From Actinopolymorpha pittospori (lineage in GTDB: Bacteria > Actinomycetota > Actinomycetes > Propionibacteriales > Actinopolymorphaceae), in contig NZ_JADBEM010000001.1 in assembly GCF_014873875.1 (NCBI RefSeq), forward strand, positions 6,448,001-6,512,000: a stretch of DNA of 64,000 bases, read 5' to 3'. A program made the translations under genes and the position numbers. The notes below the pieces were generated by a model that was not told the origin of the DNA, ran no database searches, and saw only the letters and a program-made list of their open reading frames with translations. This document shows positions 33,010 through 41,448 of the stretch, in pieces (the stretch's first letter is position 1; every line of letters starts with the position of its first letter).

Positions 33010-34729
33010 GCAGGGCGACGACGGCCGCGACGACGGCGCTGACGGCGGCACCGGCGAAGATCGTGTGCAGTTGGACCAGCGCCGTCTCCCGCAGCGCGTC
33101 GAGGTAGGCAGGACACTGGCCGGGACGGTCCGGACACAGCTGCGCCGGTGAGCCGATGCGGCCCTGATGGACGAAGAACTGCCGGAGTCCCACGGCGGTG
33201 AGCGTCGACAGGCCGACCAGCATGCCGACCATCCGGGCGACCACGAGGAGGGCGCTGCCGACACCGTGCGCGCTCGCCGCGGTCGCCGCGAGCAAGGCGG
33301 CGTTGACGGGCGCGATGGCCACTCCGAAACCGAAGCCGCAAAGGACCAGCGCGACGTCGCTGCCCGGGCCGGACAGAGCGTCCGCGTTCCACGTCGCCAT
33401 GGACACGAAGGACGCCGCGCTCACCAGCATCGCCGCCGCGGTGAGCAGTCCTGCGGGTACGCGGCGGCTGAGCCAACCGCCGACGAGTGCGCCGACCGGC
33501 AGCGCGACCAGGAAGCGGACGAGGACCAGCGCGGCGCCGAGCTGGGAGTCGGGGTATCGCGTGGCGCGCGCGAACACCGGCACGTCGACCAGGGCGGCGA
33601 TGAGCGCGGCGCCGACGAAGAAGCTCACCACGAGGGACCCCCACGCGGGCGTCGCGGCAAGCGCTCCGCGTGGCACGACGGGGTTGGCCGTACGGCGCTG
33701 TCGGACGACGAAGGCGACGGCACACGCGGCCGAGCCGGCCAGTAGCCACGGACCGGCAGGGGAGATGACCTGGGTGGCCGGGTCGGCGACCGCGAAGGTC
33801 ACCACGACTCCGCCCAGCGCCAGCCCGAGGAGGAGCGCCCCGGTGAAGTCGGCGGCGGCGAGCACCGCGGGAAGCCGGCGCACGTCGACCAACGGCCTGG
33901 CGGCCGTGAGCTGACGGAGGACGAAGGCGACGGCCAGGACGAGTGTGGTGACGCCGATCGGGGTGAGGAGCCGGGAGCTGCCCGTGAACGGCACGAACGC
34001 GAGCCCGACGGTCACGTCCGTGGCGAGCCGGTCCGGTGCCGTGAGCGTCAGGGTGAGGGTCACCAGGGCGAGCAGACCCACCACCAGACCCGGAACGTCG
34101 ACGCGCGCCGCCGCGCGGGCCCTGCTCCTGGTGCGCCCGCGTTGACCACGGACCGAGACGATGCCCGCGGCGAGCATGAGCCCGGCCGCGAGGTTGGCCC
34201 AGAAGATGGCGCGCCAGTCCGCGAGCAGGAGGATCGCCGCTCCGTAGAGCGGTCCGAGGACACTGCCGAGTTCCTGGACCGCGCCGACCACGCCGAGGGG
34301 GAGTCCGCGGCGGTGCGGCGGCCAGCGGTCGGCGACCAGCGCGAGCGTTGCGGGGACGAGGCCGCCGCCTCCGACTCCCTGTAGGAAGCGGCCGACCACC
34401 ACCACGGCCAGGTCGTAGGACGCGGCCGTGAGCAGCGAGCCGAGAGCGAACAGTGCCAGCGACGCGACCAGGACGGGGACCCGCCCGAACAGGTCGGAGA
34501 GCCGGCCGATCAGTGGCAGCATGGCGACGTATCCGAGCAGGAAACCCGAGATGACCGGCGCCGCGCGCTGGAGTTCGTTGACGTCCAGCCCGACGCCCAC
34601 CATGATGTCCGGCAGCGCGAGAACCACCACGTAGGTGTCGGCCGCCGCCAGCAGGACCGCGACGCACGCTAGCACCAGGTGGGCGAACCCGGAGGTCGTC
34701 GAGGAGAGCTCGTGCTCGCGGGCGTTCAT
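32978..34729 (-). CDS. Major facilitator superfamily exporter, P55-like partner of LprG
   Basis: The 583-residue transporter has about 14 predicted helices, with the MFS motif GRLSDLFGRVPVLVASLALFALGSLL between helices 2 and 3 and GRFLQGVGGGGLVPATLALVADRWPP in helices 4-5. Its ATG overlaps the stop codon of the upstream LprG-like lipoprotein gene in ATGA, so the two are coupled. This order and pairing match mycobacterial lprG-Rv1410c (P55), where the two proteins move triacylglycerols and lipoglycans across the envelope and affect drug tolerance. The same role is inferred here. Its 3' end overlaps the permease gene by 32 bases. Confidence 0.88.
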   Translation of the reverse strand: MNAREHELSSTTSGFAHLVLACVAVLLAAADTYVVVLALPDIMVGVGLDVNELQRAAPVISGFLLGYVAMLPLIGRLSDLFGRVPVLVASLALFALGSLLTAASYDLAVVVVGRFLQGVGGGGLVPATLALVADRWPPHRRGLPLGVVGAVQELGSVLGPLYGAAILLLADWRAIFWANLAAGLMLAAGIVSVRGQRGRTRSRARAAARVDVPGLVVGLLALVTLTLTLTAPDRLATDVTVGLAFVPFTGSSRLLTPIGVTTLVLAVAFVLRQLTAARPLVDVRRLPAVLAAADFTGALLLGLALGGVVVTFAVADPATQVISPAGPWLLAGSAACAVAFVVRQRRTANPVVPRGALAATPAWGSLVVSFFVGAALIAALVDVPVFARATRYPDSQLGAALVLVRFLVALPVGALVGGWLSRRVPAGLLTAAAMLVSAASFVSMATWNADALSGPGSDVALVLCGFGFGVAIAPVNAALLAATAASAHGVGSALLVVARMVGMLVGLSTLTAVGLRQFFVHQGRIGSPAQLCPDRPGQCPAYLDALRETALVQLHTIFAGAAVSAVVAAVVALLTLRRVPGRR

Positions 34730-35433
34730 CGGGGCCTGGTGATGGGGACCGGCGCGCCGTAGTGGTCCAGCACGACGGTGTAGGTCGTGTGGTTCTCCCC
34801 GGAGTAGAAGGGACCACGGAACGTCGCCTTACGGAGTTGGCCGGTTTCCTCCGCCACGAAGAAGTGTGTCTCGACGGCGGCCGAGTCGTCGGCCACGACG
34901 AACAGCCGGCTGACGACCTTCGCGGGCAGGCGGGCGCTGAACTCCGCCGTCACCTCCCGCCCAGCCCTGGACCGTCCGACTCCGCGGACGTCGGTGGCCG
35001 AGGTGAGGAACGACGAGAGGCCCTGACGTGGATCGAGCAGCAGCGCCGGATCGGCGACGCCGAGGTCGTCCGGGTCGGTCGCGGTGTAGCCGTCGCGGAA
35101 CGGAAGTTGGGCGTAGAGAGTGCCCTCGACGGACACCACCCCCCCGAGGGTCACCGCGATGCCACCGGTCGCCAGGCGGAAGCGTCCGGAGAACGACGCG
35201 GGTCGTTTCGCCACGCCGTCGCCGCTGACCAGGACGGCGCCGGAGCTCGGCAGGTCGGCACTGGTCAGGGTGAAGGCGACGGTGGGTGAGGTGTCGAGGG
35301 TGTTCTTCGCCCGCGTCAGGACCGCGCGGGGGTCCTTCGTACCGGAGTCGGAGCACCCACCGAACATGGCGACCGCGAGCAGAAGCGAGATGAGCAGGAG
35401 CGGAGTGAGCGGACGGGGCAGCCTTCGACGCAC
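34726..35433 (-). CDS. LprG/LppX-family lipoprotein
   Basis: The 235-residue protein has a lipoprotein signal peptide with lipobox FGGC (Cys27) and a mature domain that fits the LppX/LprG half-barrel: AKNTLDTSPTVAFTLTSADLPSSGAVLVSGDGVAKRPASFSGRFRL, then VVSVEGTLYAQLPFRDGYTATDPDDLGVADPALLLDP. Family members carry acylated glycolipids in a hydrophobic cavity and hand them on at the outer face of the membrane. It is coupled by an ATGA overlap to the MFS exporter gene downstream. parC lies upstream, separated by a terminator. Confidence 0.88.
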   Translation of the reverse strand: MRRRLPRPLTPLLLISLLLAVAMFGGCSDSGTKDPRAVLTRAKNTLDTSPTVAFTLTSADLPSSGAVLVSGDGVAKRPASFSGRFRLATGGIAVTLGGVVSVEGTLYAQLPFRDGYTATDPDDLGVADPALLLDPRQGLSSFLTSATDVRGVGRSRAGREVTAEFSARLPAKVVSRLFVVADDSAAVETHFFVAEETGQLRKATFRGPFYSGENHTTYTVVLDHYGAPVPITRPR

Positions 35434-35494
35434 GCGCTCAGCCTGCCATGCGGCGCCTCTGTGTGGCGTGGCTCAGCGCGGCAGTGCGGCTTCA

Positions 35495-35526
35495 CCCTGG
35501 TGCCGCTCGGTCGGGCGGCACCAGGG
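35495..35526. terminator. Terminator of parC
   Basis: A 12-bp perfect stem (35495-35506 with 35515-35526) with an eight-base loop begins seven bases beyond the parC stop codon on the minus strand, before the lprG-like gene. Confidence 0.88.
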
Positions 35527-35532
35527 CAGCGC

Positions 35533-37977
35533 TCAGTCGAGCGGGCCGCCCACGGACGCGATGGGCTGGTTGACCGGCTCACCCGAACCGTCGCGTCGGC
35601 CCGTCGGCTCCGGCAGTGACACGGCGACCCCGGTGGCAGTGGCCGCGCGAGCGGGCGCGGGCCCCGCCCAGGCGAGCTGGAGGACCTCCTCGCCCTTGAG
35701 GAAGCGGTGGCAGCGGACCCCTCCGGTCGCCCGGCCCTTGGCCGGGTATTCGGAGTAGGGAGCGACCTTCAGCGACCCGCCGTCCATGCCGGGCAGGGCG
35801 GAGGTCGAACCGGCGATGGTCACGACCACACCGTCCCGATCGGCGGGGAGGGCGCCGAAGAACACCACCCGGGCGTTGGCGCTCAGCCTGATCCCGGCCA
35901 TACCGCCCGCGGTGCGTCCCTGCGGCCGTACGGCGGACGCGGAGAAGCGCAGCAACTGGGCGTCGGTGGAGACGAAGACCAGGTCCTCCTCACCGCTCCG
36001 CAGCTCCGTCGCTCCGACGACCTCGTCGCCGTCCTTGAGCCCGATGACCTCCCAGGTGTCGCGGTTGAGGTGGTCGGGTTGCACCCGCTTGACCACACCG
36101 GTCGCGGTGCCGAGGGCCAGGCCGGGGGACTCCGGGTCGAACGTCGTGAGGCACAACCCTCGCTCGTCCTTCTCCAGTGAGACGAACTCGCTGAGCGGCG
36201 CGCCTCCCTGCAGGTTGGGCACGTGGGCCGTGGGTGGCAGTGCCGGCATGTCGAGAACGTCCATCCGCACCAGCCGGCCCCGGCTCGTGACCAGCCCGAT
36301 CTGACCACGCGCTGTCGTGCGGACCGCGGACACGACGACATCGTGCTTCGCGCGGGAACCTTCGCTCGGCAGCGGGTCGGCGCCCGTGGTGCGGGCCAGC
36401 AGGCCAGTGGAGGAGAGCAGCACCCAGCACGGATCGTCGGCGACCTCCAGCGGCACCGCGCTGGTGACCGCCTGGCCGGACGACTCCAGCAGGACCGTCC
36501 GGCGTTCGGTACCGAAGGAGTTGGCGACGTCGGCCAGCTCGCCGGAGACCAGCCGCTTGAGCAGGCGGTCGTCCTCGAGCACCGCGGCGAGTCCGCTGAT
36601 CTCCTTCTCGAGGGTCTCCTTCTCCTTCTCCAGCTCGATGCGGGAGAACTTCGTCAGCCGACGCAGCTGCATGTCAAGGATGTATTGCGCCTGCACCTCG
36701 GAGAGGTCGAAGACGGCGATCAGCCGCTCCTTGGCCTTCGTCGCGTCGTCGCTGCCGCGCACGATCTGGATGACCTCGTCGATGTCGACGATCGCGGTGA
36801 GCAGGCCGTCGACCAGGTGCAGCCGGTCGGACGCCTTGGTCAGCCGGAACTGGGTGCGCCGCCGGGTCACGTCGTAGCGGTGCTCGAGGTAGACCTCGAG
36901 CAACTCCTTGAGACCGAGCGTGCGCGGCTGGCCCTCGACCAGGGCGACGTTGTTGATGTTGAACGACTCCTCCATCGGCGTGAGCTTGTAGAGCTGCTCG
37001 AGGATCGCCTCGGGGTGGAAGCCGTTCTTGATCTCGATGACGAGTTGGAGTCCGTGCGTGCGGTCGGTGAGGTCCTTCAGGTCGGCGATGCCCTGCAACC
37101 GCTTGGCCTGGACGAGTTGCTTGATGCGTTCGACGACGCGCTCGGGCCCGACGTTGTAGGGGAGTTCGGTGACGATCAGCCCCTTGCGGCGTGGGGTGAC
37201 GTTGTCGATGCGGACGGTCGCCCGCATCTTGAAGGCGCCCCGCCCGGTCTCGTAGGCGTCACGGATGCCGCCGAGCCCGATGATCTTGCCGCCGGTCGGC
37301 AGGTCGGGTCCGGGGATGAACCGCATGATGTCGTCGAGGCCGGCGGAGGGCTTCTTGATCAGGTGTCGGAGAGCCTGGACCACCTCGACCAGGTTGTGGG
37401 GCGCCATGTTGGTCGCCATGCCGACCGCGATCCCGGACGCGCCGTTGACCAGCAGGTTGGGAAGGGCCGCCGGCAGGACCGACGGTTCGCTCTCCTGGCC
37501 GTCGTAGTTGGGCTTCCAGTCGACGACCTGCTCGTCGAGGGAGCCCGTCATGGCGAGGGCGGGGGAGGCCATCCGGCACTCCGTGTAACGCATCGCCGCC
37601 GGGCTGTCGTCGTGGGAGCCGAAGTTGCCGTGCCCGTCGATGAGCCGGACCCGCATCGCCCACGGCTGGGCCATCCGGACCAGCGCGTCGTAGATCGCCG
37701 AGTCGCCGTGGGGGTGCAACTTACCCATGACCTCACCGACCACGCGGGCGCTCTTGACGTGCGGCCGGTCGGGGCGCAGGCCCATGTCGGACATGGTGTA
37801 GAGGATCCGGCGCTGCACCGGCTTCAGACCGTCGCGCGCGTCGGGGAGCGCGCGGGTGTAAATCACCGAATAGGCGTACTCGAGGAAGCTCGTTCGCATC
37901 TCGTCGCCGACATCGATGTCGCTGATCTGCTCCTCGAAGTCCTCCGGGGGCGGCATCGTGCTCTTTCGGCGGGCCAT
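35533..37977 (-). CDS. parC: DNA topoisomerase IV subunit A / GyrA-like ParC
   Basis: The 814-residue protein begins MARRKSTMPPPEDFEEQISDIDVGDEM, as in actinomycete ParC, and has the winged-helix region with GDSAIYDALVRMAQPW (quinolone-interaction region) and active-site Tyr131 in MRYTECRMASPA, which forms the covalent DNA link. The tower and coiled coil follow (QAQYILDMQLRRLTKFSRIELEKEKETLEKE), then a six-blade beta-pinwheel. The place of the GyrA box reads PAKGRATGGV instead of QRRGGKG, consistent with a topoisomerase IV type. I start at ATG 37977; a GTG four codons earlier overlaps the ribosome site. It is the partner of parE. Confidence 0.93.
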   Translation of the reverse strand: MARRKSTMPPPEDFEEQISDIDVGDEMRTSFLEYAYSVIYTRALPDARDGLKPVQRRILYTMSDMGLRPDRPHVKSARVVGEVMGKLHPHGDSAIYDALVRMAQPWAMRVRLIDGHGNFGSHDDSPAAMRYTECRMASPALAMTGSLDEQVVDWKPNYDGQESEPSVLPAALPNLLVNGASGIAVGMATNMAPHNLVEVVQALRHLIKKPSAGLDDIMRFIPGPDLPTGGKIIGLGGIRDAYETGRGAFKMRATVRIDNVTPRRKGLIVTELPYNVGPERVVERIKQLVQAKRLQGIADLKDLTDRTHGLQLVIEIKNGFHPEAILEQLYKLTPMEESFNINNVALVEGQPRTLGLKELLEVYLEHRYDVTRRRTQFRLTKASDRLHLVDGLLTAIVDIDEVIQIVRGSDDATKAKERLIAVFDLSEVQAQYILDMQLRRLTKFSRIELEKEKETLEKEISGLAAVLEDDRLLKRLVSGELADVANSFGTERRTVLLESSGQAVTSAVPLEVADDPCWVLLSSTGLLARTTGADPLPSEGSRAKHDVVVSAVRTTARGQIGLVTSRGRLVRMDVLDMPALPPTAHVPNLQGGAPLSEFVSLEKDERGLCLTTFDPESPGLALGTATGVVKRVQPDHLNRDTWEVIGLKDGDEVVGATELRSGEEDLVFVSTDAQLLRFSASAVRPQGRTAGGMAGIRLSANARVVFFGALPADRDGVVVTIAGSTSALPGMDGGSLKVAPYSEYPAKGRATGGVRCHRFLKGEEVLQLAWAGPAPARAATATGVAVSLPEPTGRRDGSGEPVNQPIASVGGPLD

Positions 37978-38147
37978 ACGGGCGTGCACTCCTCGGGGTC
38001 AGGTGAGGTCGAGCCAGGTTCAGGGACTCCAGGAAATGGTGTCATCCCCCACCGACACTCCCACACAGCGACTCGCTGGGCGAGGCGCCCAGTCGGTCGA
38101 GATCCAGGCCCGTGGCCGTCAGTCGGCCACGGAGCGGATGCGACAGG

Positions 38148-38861
38148 ATGTCCCCCGTGACCGCACCCACCCGTGAGCCAGCCACCCCGGAAGACGTTCC
38201 GCGTACGTCGGAGGAGTCCGGTCCGCTGGCACTGGCCGGTGTGTTCGCCCGCGTGGAGCGCGGTGAGTGGCCACCGCCGGACGGGAGGCTCCGGGTCGTC
38301 GCGCAGCCCTCGCCGCGGTCGGCCGCCGTCGTGGCGTTCACCGCGCACAGTGTCGTCGCCGCCGACGTCGACGCCGACTGGGTGCGATCACGCCTCGACC
38401 CCGACGACCTGGCCGCACCGCTCCGCGCACCCTTCCTGGCAGCGCTCGCCGACCGGCTCGCCCGCGGCGTCGGAGCGGTCGACATGGTCGCGCTCGCCTC
38501 GCCGTTGCCCGGCCCACCGCCGGTGGCCCTGTCGGAGTGGACCGACTCCGAGCATCCGCGGGTACGCCGGGCGCATCGCTACCGCGACGAGGTGCGGGTG
38601 TGGGGCACCGAGGGTGGCATGGTCCTGGTGGGGCGCGGACTCGCCGGCCGGTGGGAGGTGGCGTACGAGGTCGATCCCACCCACCGTGGCCGCGGCCTCG
38701 GCCGGCTGCTCGCGAGTGCGGCACGACACCTCGTTCCTTCGCACGCGCACGGCGTGTGGGCGCAGGTCTCGCCCGGAAACGCCGCGTCCGTACGATCCCT
38801 CCTGGCCGCGGGCTACCGCCCCGTCGGCTCGGAGGCGCTCCTCGTCGCGACGCCGGGGTGA
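38148..38861 (+). CDS. GNAT-family N-acetyltransferase
   Basis: The 237-residue protein has a variable N-terminal half and a C-terminal GNAT core: EVAYEVDPTHRGRGLGRLLASAARHL is the acetyl-CoA pyrophosphate loop (R/Q-x2-G-x-G/A type), and AQVSPGNAASVRSLLAAGYRPVGSEALLV closes the fold. The acceptor substrate is unknown. The start is ATG 38148 or GTG 38157; the latter has AGGA eight bases upstream. It is divergent from parC, with about 170 bases between starts. Confidence 0.8.
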   Translation: MSPVTAPTREPATPEDVPRTSEESGPLALAGVFARVERGEWPPPDGRLRVVAQPSPRSAAVVAFTAHSVVAADVDADWVRSRLDPDDLAAPLRAPFLAALADRLARGVGAVDMVALASPLPGPPPVALSEWTDSEHPRVRRAHRYRDEVRVWGTEGGMVLVGRGLAGRWEVAYEVDPTHRGRGLGRLLASAARHLVPSHAHGVWAQVSPGNAASVRSLLAAGYRPVGSEALLVATPG

Positions 38862-39147
38862 CCGTCCGGCACGTGGCCGCGCGACTCCCGGCAAACCCGA
38901 CGGAATCCCGACGGAATCCCGGCGGAAACCGGACGGGTGGTGGGCACCGGACATTTCCGGTCGATGGGCGCGGCTCCGACGTTCCGTACCGCCCGCGCCG
39001 GGCACCGGTAAGGGCTCGATCTGACGGGCGTCAACTGACGGGCGTTAATGCCGGTGGAGGTTCCTGGGGAGGTGGCCTCCGGTTTCCCCACACGGGCGTG
39101 CACAGCCCACCGGTAATGTGGTGGCCGAACCGTCAAGGAGGGTGTGG

Positions 39148-40761
39148 ATGTCCGGCACGAGTAGGCGCGCGTTCCTGGCGCGTTCGCTGGCTCTCGGAGT
39201 CTCTGCACCCGCTCTGGCCTCGATGCTGGCGGCCTGCACGGGCGACGACGACGAGGGCTTCGGCGACGCGCAGACCCCGGAGCACGTGAGCGACGGCACG
39301 CCGTTCAAGGGGCGAATTGTCGTTGCCCCACTGCAGAATCCGCCGAAGGCGGCCCAACTCGCTCTCACCCGGGCCTACCGCAAACACCAGCCCGACGTGG
39401 AGATCGTCTGGCAGACCAAGGACTACTCCGACAGTCGGGACTACGAACGCTGGCTGAACACCCAGCTGTCGTCCAATCGCATCGGGCCCGACATCGTGAC
39501 GAGCACGTACGCCCCGGACTTCCGCGGCTACGTCAACCTCAACCAGTACCGCGCGCAGGAGAATCCCTACACCGGGCAGGACTGGGAGAAGGACTACCAG
39601 TTCGCGCTCTACCGCGAGCTCAACTCGCGGGGCCAACGCGACCTGCTCGGCTCCGACGGTCTGCACCTGCTGTGGTACTACAACAAGGAGATCTTCGCGC
39701 AGGCCAAAGTCTCCCCGCCCACGACGTGGAACGCCGTCATCGACGTCTGCAAGAAACTCAAGGCCGCAGGACACGTGCCGCTGTCGACCAACTTCGACTA
39801 CATCCTGCCGGGCTGGATCGCCTCGATCTACTTCGACCAGTACCACACCGCCTGGGCCAGTGCGACCCGCGCGCAGCCCGGCGACTGGAACTGGAACTCC
39901 GACCTCGACGGCGACTTCGACTACGACGCGAACGACCCGCTGCTGCACGCGAAGTACACCTACAGTGCGCAACGCTTCTACCAGGCGTTGAAGGACCAGA
40001 CCCTTCGCTTCGACACGCCGGCCATGGTCGAGCTGATCACCAACGTGATCAGGGTCTTCCCGCAGTACTCCAACGGAGACTTCTTCGCCTACACCGACCA
40101 GTACCTCCCGTTCCTGCAGGGGCAGGCCGCGATGCTCGTCGACGGGTCGTGGTCGCTGACGCTGCTGGCGAAGGACATGGAGGGGCTGACAGCCGCGCGC
40201 GCCAAGAAGCTCGGTATCCAGCAGAAGCCGGTGCGGAAGTTCGAGTGGGACGTCTTCGAGTTCCCCGCGATGGAGGGGCCGCTCGTACAGTCCAGACCGC
40301 GTTCGCCGGAAGGGACCACGGGCTACTACCTCAGCGTGGTCGACAAGGACCGGTCGCACACCGCGATGGTGATGGACTTCCTGATGTTCTGGATGTCGAA
40401 GCCGGGATACTCGGAGTTCCTGCAGGGCACGGCGGCCGCCAACGAGCTCGCGCCCGCGGGTCCGCCGATGGTCAACGGCATCGAGTACCCCAGGGACGTG
40501 CAGGACCTGCTGGGGAAGTTCCAGCAGAAGGGTGTCGTCGGGCCGACGTACGGCAGCTTCTGGGTCAACGGCGCGGGCGGCCGCTCCACCCAGGCGTTCC
40601 AGGGCCTGTTCACCGACGTCCTCCAGCGGCGGATCGACCCGCAGGAGTACGCCACGAACCTGCAGAAGTCCCTGGAGAACAACTTCGCCGACATCCTGCG
40701 TACGGAAGGCCTCACCGAGGACGAGGTGGCCAACCCGGCTCGGCGGCCCGGCTCGGTCTGA
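39148..40761 (+). CDS. Tat-exported solute-binding lipoprotein (ABC transporter, extracellular family 1-like)
   Basis: The 537-residue protein starts MSGTSRRAFLARSLALGVSAPALASMLAAC: a twin-arginine signal (SRRAFLA, residues 5-11) with lipobox LAAC and Cys30, so it is folded before export and lipid-anchored outside. The body resembles sugar-binding proteins: FKGRIVVAPLQNPPKAAQLALTRAYRKHQPDVEIVWQTKDY, then GPDIVTSTYAPDF, LWYYNKEIFAQAKVSPPTTWNAVIDVCKKLKAAGHVPL and FLQGQAAMLVDGSWSLTLLA. The AAGGAGGG site before ATG 39148 sets the start. Normally two permease genes follow; here none is adjacent, so it is an orphan binding protein. Confidence 0.85.
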   Translation: MSGTSRRAFLARSLALGVSAPALASMLAACTGDDDEGFGDAQTPEHVSDGTPFKGRIVVAPLQNPPKAAQLALTRAYRKHQPDVEIVWQTKDYSDSRDYERWLNTQLSSNRIGPDIVTSTYAPDFRGYVNLNQYRAQENPYTGQDWEKDYQFALYRELNSRGQRDLLGSDGLHLLWYYNKEIFAQAKVSPPTTWNAVIDVCKKLKAAGHVPLSTNFDYILPGWIASIYFDQYHTAWASATRAQPGDWNWNSDLDGDFDYDANDPLLHAKYTYSAQRFYQALKDQTLRFDTPAMVELITNVIRVFPQYSNGDFFAYTDQYLPFLQGQAAMLVDGSWSLTLLAKDMEGLTAARAKKLGIQQKPVRKFEWDVFEFPAMEGPLVQSRPRSPEGTTGYYLSVVDKDRSHTAMVMDFLMFWMSKPGYSEFLQGTAAANELAPAGPPMVNGIEYPRDVQDLLGKFQQKGVVGPTYGSFWVNGAGGRSTQAFQGLFTDVLQRRIDPQEYATNLQKSLENNFADILRTEGLTEDEVANPARRPGSV

Positions 40762-40799
40762 GCCTGACCGCCGCCCGGGCTGAGCGGCCGCGCTCGCGT

Positions 40800-41063
40800 T
40801 CAGGCGCGGTCGTCGCTCGTCACGTCGAGGAACTTGTCACGGGGTTCGTCGGCCTCCGCGGCCATCGCGGGAGGGCCTGACCGCGGTCGACGGGGTTCCC
40901 GTACGCCGGCCTCCGGCGGGCCCTGGTCGGGCGGCCCGCCGGAGCCACCGCCGGGAGGCATCCGTAGGCGCCCACGGCGCAGTCGGGAGAGGAGTCCACC
41001 GCGGCGCCGTGCTGGCCGCCCGGTGCCGCGGGGGGTTGGTCGGGGACGAGGGGGCATGGGCAT
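40800..41063 (-). CDS. Hypothetical Arg/Pro/Gly-rich small protein, 87 aa
   Basis: I do not recognise a family. The sequence is low complexity, with a basic N-terminal half (PARRRGGLLSRLRRGRLR) and an acidic C terminus (EADEPRDKFLDVTSDDRA). It begins nine bases after the stop codon of the small HTH gene, on the same strand, so it could be the second gene of a two-gene unit. Composition alone could also produce such an open frame by chance in this GC-rich DNA. Confidence 0.35.
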   Translation of the reverse strand: MPMPPRPRPTPRGTGRPARRRGGLLSRLRRGRLRMPPGGGSGGPPDQGPPEAGVREPRRPRSGPPAMAAEADEPRDKFLDVTSDDRA

Positions 41064-41072
41064 TGCACCGCC

Positions 41073-41303
41073 TTACCGTTTGCGCCGCCCGAGAAGACCC
41101 GGGCGACCGGCGTACTTCTTGTGGACCGCCTGCCGGCTGACGCCGAGCGCGGCGGCGATGACTTCCCAGGAACAACCCTGGTTGCGGGCGCGCCTGACCT
41201 GGATCTCGGTCTCGAGGTCCAGCTGCCGGCCGATCGAGGCGATCTCGACGAGAGCGTCGACCGGATCCTTGGCGCGCAGCGTGTCGACCAGCGTTTCGGG
41301 CAT
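41073..41303 (-). CDS. Small helix-turn-helix regulator, 76 aa
   Basis: The protein is little more than one DNA-binding unit. Residues 1-40 are helical (PETLVDTLRAKDPVDALVEIASIGRQLDLETEIQVRRARNQG), and residues 45-64 (SWEVIAAALGVSRQAVHKKY) form a classic helix-turn-helix, followed by a basic tail (LLGRRKR). It has no ligand domain. Its promoter region carries two copies of a CAAC-N4-GTTG palindrome exactly over the -35 and -10 elements, and its ATG follows the -10 so closely that the mRNA is probably leaderless. Autorepression, and control of the divergent GNAT/acyl-CoA synthetase gene, are inferred. Confidence 0.82.
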   Translation of the reverse strand: MPETLVDTLRAKDPVDALVEIASIGRQLDLETEIQVRRARNQGCSWEVIAAALGVSRQAVHKKYAGRPGLLGRRKR

Positions 41304-41308
41304 ACCGT

Positions 41309-41347
41309 CAACTTAGGTTGACGCGGCGGCGTTGTCAACCAAGGTTG
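41309..41347 (-). promoter_or_regulatory. Leaderless promoter with two overlapping operators for the small HTH gene
   Basis: On the minus strand TTGACA (41338-41333), a 17-bp spacer and TAAGTT (41315-41310) make a good sigma-70 promoter, and the start codon A lies seven bases after the -10, where transcription should start. CAACTTAGGTTG (41309-41320) and CAACCAAGGTTG (41336-41347) are two matching palindromic sites, one covering the -10 and one the -35, 27 bp apart. Confidence 0.6.
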
Positions 41348-41448
41348 CGACCCAGGTCGTCCGGAACGGAGCTTGCGTGGCGTTCCAGGCGCCCGGCCAG
41401 CGAGATTCCACGGCCGCCTCTCGACCCGTGGCGGCTACATTCGTGTCT

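Noticed and set aside
36223..38160. 645-codon plus-strand frame opposite parC
   Set aside because: parC has the catalytic Tyr, tower and pinwheel blocks. The antisense product is low complexity.
40800..41303. Toxin-antitoxin pair formed by the HTH gene and the 87-residue protein
   Set aside because: The partner is low complexity with no toxin signature, and may not be a real gene. The promoter features alone do not show a toxin-antitoxin unit.
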